A stretch of 64,000 nt of DNA from Nitrosomonas oligotropha (GTDB lineage: Bacteria > Pseudomonadota > Gammaproteobacteria > Burkholderiales > Nitrosomonadaceae), in assembly GCF_009833085.1 (NCBI RefSeq), contig NZ_QRBZ01000035.1, forward strand, positions 38,683 through 102,682. The letters run 5' to 3'. The position numbers and the translations under genes are program-made. A model generated the notes under the pieces. That model made no database searches, was not told the origin of the DNA, and saw nothing but the letters and a program-made list of their open reading frames with translations. Shown piece by piece: positions 45,701 to 53,466 of this stretch. The first letter of the stretch is position 1; every line of letters starts with the position of its first letter.

Positions 45701-48512
45701 CCGCGATGGCGATATTGGTGATGTATTTCGTCAGACACACAAGATCGGTGAATGGGTTGTTAACTTCGATGAATTGGTTGACCGTCGTCTCTTGAGCAAC
45801 AACGGAGTACATGTCATCCGTCATATTCATGACCGGCATGTAGATCGCAATATTGTTGTATCTACAACATCCAAACCCAGACTCCTTCGTGTACTTCTGA
45901 AAGAGCGCCTGGAACGACTTGATCCAGCAATTATCGACGAAAATGAAACCGTTATTGACCGATTTATCGGACAGGCCAATGCACTATCCGGTCAAGTCGT
46001 TATGCGCGCAGCACGTTACGGCCACTATGCGAATGAATTACTTGGTATTGTCTTATCAATGGAGCAAATCCGAACTGGACTTGAAAGTGCAGATTTACCG
46101 ATGGGTTGGTTTTTTCTGGATGATTTAGCCTCTTGGTTCGGCCAGCGGGAAGAGCAGATTGCCGATATCATGGCGATTGCCCCTCGTATTGTGAATGGTA
46201 TGCCCGTTCTAAAGATTGCAATTTCTGAAGCCAAATTTGTCAGCTCGCTTGGTTATAGAACTCAGGCAAAGAAATCGGCAAAACAACTTGAAGAGACTGT
46301 TGCTCGTCTTAGCCGTGCGATTGATCCAAAACACAACCGAATAGACCGTGAAATCTGGCTACATCGATTAGGGGATTTCATGATAGAAGGCATGGAGCCG
46401 TTTGATCCGAATTTAATGAACTGTTGGGATCTACACAAATGGTCAGATGAAATCAGACAAGACAAAATTCCGATTCAACTTGCAGGATTTTCACATGTCT
46501 TCATTCATGACACTGAGGAATGCGTAGATGCGGGAGATGTAATACCTTTAAAAGGAATGCCTCATTGTACGCAGCAAGTCTTCGACAAAACAAGAGTTTC
46601 TGGATTAATTCGATCTTTCGCTCAGCAGAATTCGGTTTCTGCTATGCAGACAGTATCTGAAGGTGAAATGTGGGCTGACGCGCTTGTTTCTAAGGAAACA
46701 ATCTTTGAAAAATTGCAAACCGATACCCAACTTAGTAGCAACCATATGTCGCAAGGAGTGAATTCAGTACCCATATCAAACAACAAGTTCGATGAACCAG
46801 AACTACTAAAAGAAACAAAACAAAACGATTTCGTAACAGCATTAGAAAAGACAGAATTTCAAATGGAATCAGTAGTAGAAGACACTAAAGATGCTATTCC
46901 AAATAAATTGTTAAAAATGTGGTTATCTAATCAACTTGCGGAATGGTTGAAACAAGTTTTTGACAAATCTGATGTTGTAGAGCCTTCACGCCCTACTACT
47001 AAGCACAAACCATCTTCAACCAATCGGGTAGTGTCTGAAGACGAAGAGTGGAAAGACGCGCAGGTTTCTAAGGAATCAGCATCTGACAACGAACAAGCTA
47101 GTGCTCAGTCTAGGAGCAACCAAATGTTGCAAGCAATGGATTCATTATCTTTATTGAATAACAAGGTTGTTAGCCCAGAGCCACCCAAAGAAACAAAAAA
47201 TATTAATTCGCCAACACCAGTAGATGGAAATGTTTCATCTCAACCAGTACCTGAGATGAGGGATAGAGAATATGCTATACCAAATGATTTGCTAAAAATG
47301 TGGCCATCTGGCGAACTCGCTCAATGGGTGAGTTTAGGTACCTTCTCAGATGAAGAAGATGAAGATACCAAAGCCTGGCTGGATACAACGGTCAAATCAT
47401 TGCAAAGAGCATTGCGCGGTTATGAAATGACGGCAGAACTCATCGGAGCACGATTAACACCCAACGCGGCGCTCGTGCGTTTTCGGGGATCAGACGATTT
47501 GACTGTAACAAAGGTCGAAAAGAAGCGACAGGAGTTGCTGACGTCCCATGCTGTTGATGTCATCAATATTTTGGCCGCCCCGATGGAAATTATCATCATG
47601 GTAAAACGACCACATCGGGCAATATTGCATTTGCGGGACCTTTGGCGACGACGCGAGCTTCCTTCAACCGCACCTGAGTCAAATAATAGTCTACTGCTTG
47701 GCGCAAAAGAATCGGATGGTGAGTTGCTATATCTGAATGTAGGAAATGAGTTTGGAGGGCATCAGTCTCATGGACCTCATACACTAATTGCTGGTGAAAC
47801 AGGAAGCGGCAAAGGCGTCTTGGTACAGTCCCTCCTGCTAGATATTTGCGCAACAAACTCCCCCAAAAGAGCACGCATTCGTATGATTGATCCTAAGGCC
47901 GGGATTGATTTTCCGTGGCTTCGCACCATGCCGCACCTTGATGGTGAATTAATCACTGAGCAGAGTCAGGCTATTTATGCTTTGGAAGAATTAGTTGCTG
48001 AAATGGAGAGAAGGAACAGATTACTGGCTGAGGCAGGTGTCACTAAGCTCGATAACTATAATTGCAAGGTCTCTTCTTCCGAGCAGCTTCCGCGCATATG
48101 GCTGTTTCATGATGAGTTGGCGGATTGGATGATGATGAATGAATATCGTGATGCCGTTGATCTGAATGTAAGTCGTTTGGGAGTAAAAGCACGTGCAGCT
48201 GGAATTAACCTAGTATTGATTACACAACGACCTGACAAAGATGCACTACCAATGCAACTTCGTGCAAACTTGACGAATCGCTTAGTCTTAAAAGTTGCAG
48301 ACAAGAGGAACTCGATGCTTGTTCTTGACGAGCCGGGTGCTGAACGGCTTTTGGGAAAGGGACATTTGGCTGCACGTCTTTCTGGTGAAGGAAAAGTCAT
48401 GCTGGTACAGGTTCCTTTTGCAAGTGAGGATGAAATTTTGGAGTTAGCGAGCATAATCAGACGGTCGTGGCAAAATCCGCAGATATCTCCCTATGAATGC
48501 TCAAATGGGTAA
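42753..48512 (+). CDS. dptH: Phosphorothioation-dependent restriction protein DptH (SspH/DndH-type) with internal duplication
   Basis: 1919 residues from ATG 42753, supported by AGGAG at a 6-base distance and ATGA overlap with dptG; an upstream TTG at 42717 is unnecessary. The C-terminal HerA/FtsK-like ATPase has Walker A GETGSGKG at about 1681-1688, then RIRMIDPKAGIDFPWL, IWLFHDELADWMM (Walker B) and INLVLITQRPDKDALPMQLRANL. The long N-terminal part has no recognised catalytic motif. DptH is the motor/translocase of the FGH restriction complex. Residues about 1301-1400 and 1427-1526 are a diverged duplication (see the repeat entry). It seems longer than DptH proteins I recall, consistent with an insertion. 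Confidence 0.87.
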   Translation: MTRNELIASVALDFIKTHLNQEPEGSLRFCMLGLEASLVRSIAQAVLADSDAGAIVSVKISSFFDPESKLTLDARSDQSITHWRHCRLVEGTRAVLFAASQEELQRNDKSVEKITKIETDTLRTSYDAWIDKVGLTSNYLDGHKRYHLLTALQSANLSHAARTIETFADFVLAISDGIILKGLPLQKAIDNALPSLRLPRYAGYFDRIPEKKRRSLAEWSKIFKSLHSKVRPLLVRETERGEPIPRDQLRTNFKDLSDRLTDSERTAIQSFLDADLRIDDWSDAQKGLADLDWRSISDLFGGIMRTVSLSLGEQTIKFFDDEFDDLLEDEERELLSRDFLKEPSDDFQKFFETHREHLARDKKLSGKWERYIYRNPQVYQDFLVGLLETLDSLRRRVSDEELKENKLAIRIPNAREKSFWRGKNAKVARYLAFRYRGLQTILGENVKLDFGKLLEFYYPKVDDDLVKTTSGSKEARSIKFEAILDPEGAKTKLIFHWEMPIDAIATALPDDLLNVANQDEKWALLPTADIARQFVSAKGSIQRIALNDVNTIRDVTNSNDGRLVAPNKNSGDRSTPFLSALNEMSSILGTHSTKKIHEAFERFMNLYTKAIRDWVTQEGSGIASDALIEQAIAYGELLDTLLEHANNDLSRERLWQEILRVGIANVGAGTPAAIVTPWHPMRLAEISIKARQSAKLINNVLNAKEDDIFRADLLFGQIQTELISNYYPEVCIGFDQDQPILLAAADTIYDYTLAEPPLRRARPNGDEALDIEPGVAAKAFGNVGEQYLKLLPHERSNFSIVLYNAESKALPSALASELSSKVEQENDLQCDLLLTHSDPKRIRRMYEQQNVTVNEESGSVMASEAARNFLSRLRVGFLDAAIIPDDSTDRVADLVALQDVVARNAKLVWKRAPGERHSELLDHVPARWSRRRPIGLADTATAVYLACPVQPHVGQSYLNLVQGFLEGGNAMPINVIPAREVNFRDGDIGDVFRQTHKIGEWVVNFDELVDRRLLSNNGVHVIRHIHDRHVDRNIVVSTTSKPRLLRVLLKERLERLDPAIIDENETVIDRFIGQANALSGQVVMRAARYGHYANELLGIVLSMEQIRTGLESADLPMGWFFLDDLASWFGQREEQIADIMAIAPRIVNGMPVLKIAISEAKFVSSLGYRTQAKKSAKQLEETVARLSRAIDPKHNRIDREIWLHRLGDFMIEGMEPFDPNLMNCWDLHKWSDEIRQDKIPIQLAGFSHVFIHDTEECVDAGDVIPLKGMPHCTQQVFDKTRVSGLIRSFAQQNSVSAMQTVSEGEMWADALVSKETIFEKLQTDTQLSSNHMSQGVNSVPISNNKFDEPELLKETKQNDFVTALEKTEFQMESVVEDTKDAIPNKLLKMWLSNQLAEWLKQVFDKSDVVEPSRPTTKHKPSSTNRVVSEDEEWKDAQVSKESASDNEQASAQSRSNQMLQAMDSLSLLNNKVVSPEPPKETKNINSPTPVDGNVSSQPVPEMRDREYAIPNDLLKMWPSGELAQWVSLGTFSDEEDEDTKAWLDTTVKSLQRALRGYEMTAELIGARLTPNAALVRFRGSDDLTVTKVEKKRQELLTSHAVDVINILAAPMEIIIMVKRPHRAILHLRDLWRRRELPSTAPESNNSLLLGAKESDGELLYLNVGNEFGGHQSHGPHTLIAGETGSGKGVLVQSLLLDICATNSPKRARIRMIDPKAGIDFPWLRTMPHLDGELITEQSQAIYALEELVAEMERRNRLLAEAGVTKLDNYNCKVSSSEQLPRIWLFHDELADWMMMNEYRDAVDLNVSRLGVKARAAGINLVLITQRPDKDALPMQLRANLTNRLVLKVADKRNSMLVLDEPGAERLLGKGHLAARLSGEGKVMLVQVPFASEDEILELASIIRRSWQNPQISPYECSNG
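46653..47329 (+). repeat. Two ~99-codon imperfect repeats inside dptH
   Basis: Unit 1 (46653-46949) runs from VSEGEMWADALVSKE to LLKMWLSNQLAEWL. Unit 2 (47031-47329) runs from VSEDEEWKDAQVSKE to LLKMWPSGELAQWV. Each has a conserved start, a low-complexity Ser/Gln/Asn linker with NNK and KETK landmarks, and the AIPN-LLKMW-LA-W end. A spacer of 27 codons separates them. The segment lies just before the HerA-like motor. Confidence 0.75.
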
Positions 48513-49962
48513 AGAATTTAATTTATACAGTTTGGTCGTCGAGAGGGATGGTGAAGATACTTTGACAGAGCCACCGATATTTCCTTGTTCCGAGGAACCG
48601 CATGAGCCGTTCTTAGTTAGAGAGACCCCTATTAATTTTCCTTCTCAAAATAGACTTCTTCTTTGGGGAACCGTACGAACAGTAGGCGATCAATTTGACG
48701 GTGACAGAACGGATGTGCACGATATATTTGCAATAGTATGGGCATCTGTGATGCGTGCTTTCGGACTAGCGTCTCCCATCCTGCGTTATGAGGAGCACAT
48801 AATTGCTCCGAATGAAATAGGCGCTTGCCATGTTGCATTTACACAATGCCCTTGGAGGATTAGCGAAACCAATTTTCAGCAGGCCAAGCGCTCAATGACT
48901 GCTTGGACGTCGTTGGGATTTCATCTTTTAGATGAAGTATTCAAATGGTATCGAATAGTTCCATTTCATCGATCAAATAGAGCTGCGCAGGAAGAAATGT
49001 CAGCGCCATGGGTTCCATTAATAACCAGATATCTAAAAAACCCAAATGACGTTATAACATCCAAAAGACGATACCCAAATTGGCACTATTTTGCTTCAAG
49101 AAAAAGAGGCATATCTATTATTCGTATGCCCATAACGAACATTACAGCGCTTAAGAGGGTGCTTTCTCCTTTTTCACCAGACATGGTAAGAGGAGAAGAA
49201 GCTTATGCTTTGTTTGCAAATGGAATTCCAAATGCAATTCCATATAGAACTATAAAACAAGGTCAAAAACTTCTATCTCTTGTAGAAAACAAGCTAGACA
49301 GGAAGATTCTGATTTTACCAATTGATAGTCACTGCCTTTTTATAGGAGAAAGAACAATAATCGCAGTAGAAGGTGAATTTGGCTATAACACATTTCAGAA
49401 AGAACAGGAATTGTTTTTTGAACGTAGAGTAATAGAAAATCGCGTATTTTTTGCCGAGTCAAAGATAACATGGAACACGCCGCTGAATGCAAGAAGTATG
49501 GAAAGTCTCTGTTTAGAATTGATACAGCGTGAACCAGGTGTTATTCGAGCAAAACCTGTAGGAGACACAAATGATAGAGATGGAGGTAGGGATATTGTTA
49601 TAGACTGGAGGATTCCTACTCAACATACAAAAGGTTGGGTAGAAGATGCAAGTCAAAAAGACGTTGTTTCAGGAGGAGTTAAGACGATACGCATAATTGC
49701 ACAAATAAAATACAGATCTAAGACTATTGGAAAGCGTGATGTCCAAGATATTCGGGACACATTGGAACATTATGAAGCTGGTGGTTTTCTATTAATAGCT
49801 CACCCAAGAATAAGTTCTTCATTGCTTGACCATTTAGAAAAACTTAGAAATAGTACAAATCTATTAACAGATTGGTGGGACTCCGCTGACCTAGAGCGAA
49901 AACTTAAGCAACATCCAGATATCGCTAGATGCTATCCTGATATCTTAACCATTTTAATTTGA
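48493..49962 (+). CDS. Mrr-type restriction endonuclease coupled to dptH
   Basis: 489 residues; the start overlaps the dptH stop by 20 bp, so translation is coupled. The first 310 residues match nothing I know. The C-terminus (about 335-460) is a PD-(D/E)xK domain of Mrr type: ARSMESLCLELIQRE (helix with Glu), GDTNDRDGGRDIVIDWR (catalytic Asp) and IRIIAQIKYRSKTIGKRDV (Gln-x-Lys). A WWDSADLERKLKQHPDI tail follows. It would cleave DNA, possibly as the nuclease arm of DptFGH, which has no obvious nuclease motif of its own. ATG 48505 is an alternative start. Its codons are more AT-rich than those of dptF/dptG. Confidence 0.78.
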   Translation: MNAQMGKEFNLYSLVVERDGEDTLTEPPIFPCSEEPHEPFLVRETPINFPSQNRLLLWGTVRTVGDQFDGDRTDVHDIFAIVWASVMRAFGLASPILRYEEHIIAPNEIGACHVAFTQCPWRISETNFQQAKRSMTAWTSLGFHLLDEVFKWYRIVPFHRSNRAAQEEMSAPWVPLITRYLKNPNDVITSKRRYPNWHYFASRKRGISIIRMPITNITALKRVLSPFSPDMVRGEEAYALFANGIPNAIPYRTIKQGQKLLSLVENKLDRKILILPIDSHCLFIGERTIIAVEGEFGYNTFQKEQELFFERRVIENRVFFAESKITWNTPLNARSMESLCLELIQREPGVIRAKPVGDTNDRDGGRDIVIDWRIPTQHTKGWVEDASQKDVVSGGVKTIRIIAQIKYRSKTIGKRDVQDIRDTLEHYEAGGFLLIAHPRISSSLLDHLEKLRNSTNLLTDWWDSADLERKLKQHPDIARCYPDILTILI

Positions 49963-49992
49963 TAAAAGTGATACATTATGTTGTAATTTCTA

Positions 49993-52536
49993 CTATCTTT
50001 TTGAAGTACAAGGAATAATTCTGCCATTACTTAATGATTTTATCTTTGTATATTGTCTAGAAGGTGAGCTAGAGAAACTCACATGGATTGGACGATCTTT
50101 TCCATAAAAGTATATCCTGTCAAAAGTTGTATTATCTAAAACCCATTGTGCAACTTCTTCCATATCTTCGTCTTCAATAATAAAATCACAAGCGGCGCCT
50201 AATCGTTCGCATATAAATTTACCGTTTCGTTTTCTTTCATGAGCAGCATGTTGATCTAGATTTGGCGAAATTCTTCCAGATATCTTTTTTGCAAGCTTTG
50301 CCGAGCAAAAACCATAAGTTAGTTTAATCATTCCAAAATAATCTATAACTGGATCAAGAATATTTGTAGCAAGTTCATATATGGCTGTATAGGAATCTGC
50401 TTCTTTCGGTAAATTAGAAAGGCCTATTCTAGCTTGCGTTTCGCCACATTCAATGAAGTCGCGATAAGTAAAATACTTACCACATGGAGTGTCAAGATTG
50501 GGAATAGATTGACTCCGAATTAAGCGCATTCCATCGATTTGCCAACGTGCAATACTAAGGTTGTAAATGAATTCCGCTGGATTTGGCCCATAACCTGATA
50601 GATCAATGAGATTCAAGGCTTCTAGTTGATTGTCAAATGTAACCTGTTCTGCATAACTATCCATTTCCTCATTCATAAATCGCGATTTCAGATAAAGGAA
50701 AGGAGGTTCAAATTCTTCTACATATTCAAAAAGATGAAACTCTTGTTTATAAAATAATATTTTTACACGATGTATCATTTTAGGAAGTGATTTGCCATAG
50801 AAATCATTAAACCGCATGAGAGTAAGCTTTCCTGACCGTATGTGAATTTTGACTAGATCAGCAGATGTAATATCACCGTATAACGCTGCACCACAACCAA
50901 CATATATACGAAGAATGGGGGTAAGTCGCTCAACAAGGCTTGAATGAAGTTGTAATGACTCGCCCTCGATATACCAACCAAGTCCTTTTGATGCCGCATC
51001 ACGACAGGCCGCATCGATGTGCTCAGGTTGCGAAATTTGAAATAGTAGTTCCCTTGCCTCTAGCTGGGCAGTCCCATAATCAGCAAAGTGGGCTTTAATG
51101 TCGCGTTGCAATTGAGGATCAAGATGACGATAGGGTTTACGCTTATCAAACATTCCAAGCGCAAAGTAAACTAATAAATCATCTTGCCGGATCTTGCGAG
51201 CAGCCTCCAGAATGACATCATCTTTTTGACTGCGCAAGAAACGAAGTGCTCTAGGCAAACTACCAAAAACTTCGAGTATTTGAGGTAAATTTATGACTTC
51301 ACTTTTATCCGGTTCACGTCCATTTTCTAACCATTGAAGCCAAATTGAATCGAGCAGAGCCTGATGTTTGGTATAGCGTGCGAGATCTTTCTCGATCTTA
51401 CTTGGTTTTGATGCACGTTGTATCTGGCTAGCAGCGCGCAATAGATTCGAACGTGAACGGCTTCTGTCAACCAAGAAACGTTGTTCCGCATCTTTGTCCT
51501 TAAAAACAAAAAATATACCCGGAGCTACTGGAATTGATTCTTCATGCAAATTTTGTTCGATAAAGATTTTTAGTTCATTTGGTGTATAAAATTTTTGGAA
51601 AGTACCTCGAGTTGTCAAAATTCCATCATAAAGGGGTTTACCTTTAACTGCATATTGGTTTGTTAACATCACCGATACCACAAGCAGTTCTTGTGCTAAA
51701 GAATAGGCTCCTTGAAGCGCTTCAATACGTTCATTGATATCTTCAATAACGTTAATGACAAAACCTAGGTTAACAATATTAGATAATGTCTTTTGCTTTT
51801 CTGGTGCAAAGTGCGGATCCCAACCTAATGCCTGAATACCATTTTCTTGCAAACCACGTAAATCATCGCCACGACCACAACCATAATCAAAAATACTGCG
51901 CGAACCATCAAGAAAACTAAATCTTGCGAGTATTTGAATAGGCGCAGAAAATCCATACCGTACTAGAGCTGTTAAATGCCGCTGCACTTCATCAGAAGTA
52001 GAAGTGCTACTTTCGTTATCAAGTTCTGAGAAGTCATTACCGAGTGGAACAAATTCATAATCAAACAGCCGATACCCTTTCTCAGTAATCAATTTCTCCC
52101 ATTGGTTTTTAAAGCCAATCCTGGAAGGATCATCAAAGAGACCTAAGGTTTCAGCTATATTAGTTAGTGCTTGAAATTTTGAAATTTCTTTATGATCAGG
52201 CGGAAGTAGGAGTTCTTTACGATGAAGGATAGGTGGGTTTAGTGAATCAGTGTAGGAGCGATTATGGATTCGTCCAGATCCATGGAGTTCAACACGCCAA
52301 CTTGCGTTTAGTCTTGGAAAAGGTCGATCAAAAAAACCAGGATAATGGAGAAAGGAAATTGATTCTTTATTTTCAGAGATTCGAACAACATTGTAATTAA
52401 CGCCTTTAGTAACTTGCGCAAGTTTTTCTGCTTCGGCTATTAACTCTAAATCCGTTATACTGAGTGAATTGAATGCTTCTATATGCAGGTAACGAGATGA
52501 ATGAACAAATTTTCCAGTACTGTTTGATTCTGCCAT
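49993..52536 (-). CDS. DNA phosphorothioation-associated putative methyltransferase
   Basis: 847 residues, convergent with the Mrr-type gene across 30 bp. The SAM-binding motif I is visible as SIFDYGCGRGDDLRGLQENG (about 214-233) with an acidic GWDPHF after it. KIEKDLARYTKHQALLDSIW and LPRALRFLRSQKDDVILEAARKI are landmarks of the family found beside dnd and ssp genes (TIGR04096-type). The C-terminal 400 residues are of unknown fold. Its target is unknown; linkage of methylation with phosphorothioation is known in such loci. It has its own promoter on the minus strand. Confidence 0.85.
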   Translation of the reverse strand: MAESNSTGKFVHSSRYLHIEAFNSLSITDLELIAEAEKLAQVTKGVNYNVVRISENKESISFLHYPGFFDRPFPRLNASWRVELHGSGRIHNRSYTDSLNPPILHRKELLLPPDHKEISKFQALTNIAETLGLFDDPSRIGFKNQWEKLITEKGYRLFDYEFVPLGNDFSELDNESSTSTSDEVQRHLTALVRYGFSAPIQILARFSFLDGSRSIFDYGCGRGDDLRGLQENGIQALGWDPHFAPEKQKTLSNIVNLGFVINVIEDINERIEALQGAYSLAQELLVVSVMLTNQYAVKGKPLYDGILTTRGTFQKFYTPNELKIFIEQNLHEESIPVAPGIFFVFKDKDAEQRFLVDRSRSRSNLLRAASQIQRASKPSKIEKDLARYTKHQALLDSIWLQWLENGREPDKSEVINLPQILEVFGSLPRALRFLRSQKDDVILEAARKIRQDDLLVYFALGMFDKRKPYRHLDPQLQRDIKAHFADYGTAQLEARELLFQISQPEHIDAACRDAASKGLGWYIEGESLQLHSSLVERLTPILRIYVGCGAALYGDITSADLVKIHIRSGKLTLMRFNDFYGKSLPKMIHRVKILFYKQEFHLFEYVEEFEPPFLYLKSRFMNEEMDSYAEQVTFDNQLEALNLIDLSGYGPNPAEFIYNLSIARWQIDGMRLIRSQSIPNLDTPCGKYFTYRDFIECGETQARIGLSNLPKEADSYTAIYELATNILDPVIDYFGMIKLTYGFCSAKLAKKISGRISPNLDQHAAHERKRNGKFICERLGAACDFIIEDEDMEEVAQWVLDNTTFDRIYFYGKDRPIHVSFSSSPSRQYTKIKSLSNGRIIPCTSKR

Positions 52537-52848
52537 TATTCAGTGTGCAACAAAAATCTTTAATTCTCAGATGCCAGTTTGATTAAATTATACCTAATAT
52601 GCTAGTTAGTCTAGATTTTCGTAATCTTGCATACGATGTTACTCATTATAAAGTATAGATTTTGATTAAGTGTGATTGCCGTCAGTTGATTAAAGTAGCA
52701 AATTCAAAAACCATCACTTTCCAATCAAATTTAGTAATTCCCTTTCTATTATCTGTAATATCACTTCCATTGTTTTTGTGGATTTGACATAGCTACAGCT
52801 GGTGTGTTTGAATACTGATACATATATCAATTGTAGGAACATTCAAAC
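52537..52848. other. Divergent control region between methyltransferase and umuD
   Basis: 312 bp, AT-rich, without a gene. It carries the promoters of the two divergent genes and the LexA-like box with its surrounding inverted repeat at 52806-52848. Confidence 0.5.
52806..52848 (+). promoter_or_regulatory. LexA-like SOS box nested in an inverted repeat before umuD
   Basis: CTG-ATACATATAT-CAA (52815-52830) is one base from the LexA consensus CTG-N10-CAG and sits in TACTGATACATATATCAA. It is flanked by GTTTGAAT (52806-52813) and ATTCAAAC (52841-52848), perfect inverted arms ending at the start codon. LexA control of umuDC operons is well established; the outer arms are unexplained. Confidence 0.55.
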
Positions 52849-53466
52849 ATGTCCAACCGAGGCGGAAAAAGAGAAAATGCAGGCAGGCCAGCTGGTCAGG
52901 GTAAGTATGGCGAATCAACAGTGACAATGCGTATACCGCAAAGCCAGACGGCAACGATCAAAAGCTTTCTGGAAGCCTTCCAATGCAAAAGAGCAAATGC
53001 TGCGGATGAAAAAGCCATCGCAGAAATCGAAGTCGAAGAGTTTTTCACGCCCATAATCAGTGAGCAGCCAACGCTATTACCATTGTTCTCTACCAAAGTT
53101 GCGGCAGGCTTTCCCAGCCCAGCTGATGATCATGTCGAGAAACGGCTGGACATCAGTGAGTTTATGATCGATCACGCTGCCTCTACGTTCTTCGTGACAA
53201 TCAAGGGAGATTCGATGATTGATGTGGGTTTGCTGCCGGATGATAAAGTGGTGGTGGATCGTTCCAAAACACCTGGTATCGGCGATATTGTGCTGGCCGT
53301 AGTGGATCGTGAATTCACCATCAAAATCCTGGACCACGGCGCAAACAAGACGCCACGGCTGCTACCAGCCAATTCAACGGGTGCTTACAAACCTATTTAC
53401 ATCCGCCCGGATACGCAGTTTGAGATATTTGGTGTCGTGATAGGATCGTTCCGCCGTTTTAAATGA
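52849..53466 (+). CDS. umuD: UmuD-like S24 peptidase subunit of polymerase V
   Basis: 205 residues against about 140 in E. coli. The extra N-terminus (RGGKRENAGRPAGQGKYGES) is a basic element seen in plasmid-type UmuD/RumA-like proteins. Self-cleavage site Ala86-Gly87 (VAAGFPSP), nucleophile Ser122 (KGDSMID) and general base Lys159 (REFTIKIL) have the same spacing as Cys24-Gly25, Ser60 and Lys97 of E. coli UmuD. RecA-stimulated cleavage would yield the active form that joins UmuC. The stop overlaps the next start as ATGA. Confidence 0.9.
   Translation: MSNRGGKRENAGRPAGQGKYGESTVTMRIPQSQTATIKSFLEAFQCKRANAADEKAIAEIEVEEFFTPIISEQPTLLPLFSTKVAAGFPSPADDHVEKRLDISEFMIDHAASTFFVTIKGDSMIDVGLLPDDKVVVDRSKTPGIGDIVLAVVDREFTIKILDHGANKTPRLLPANSTGAYKPIYIRPDTQFEIFGVVIGSFRRFK

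Noticed and set aside
33895..48512. Canonical Dnd (DndBCDE) or BREX system
   Set aside because: There is no DndB DGQHR-type protein, DndD SMC-like ATPase or DndE, and no PglZ or BrxC; the DUF4007/ATPase/PAPS-reductase order fits Ssp.
48493..49962. The nuclease as SspE
   Set aside because: SspE has DUF262/DUF1524-type domains; this protein has a PD-(D/E)xK Mrr-type core instead.
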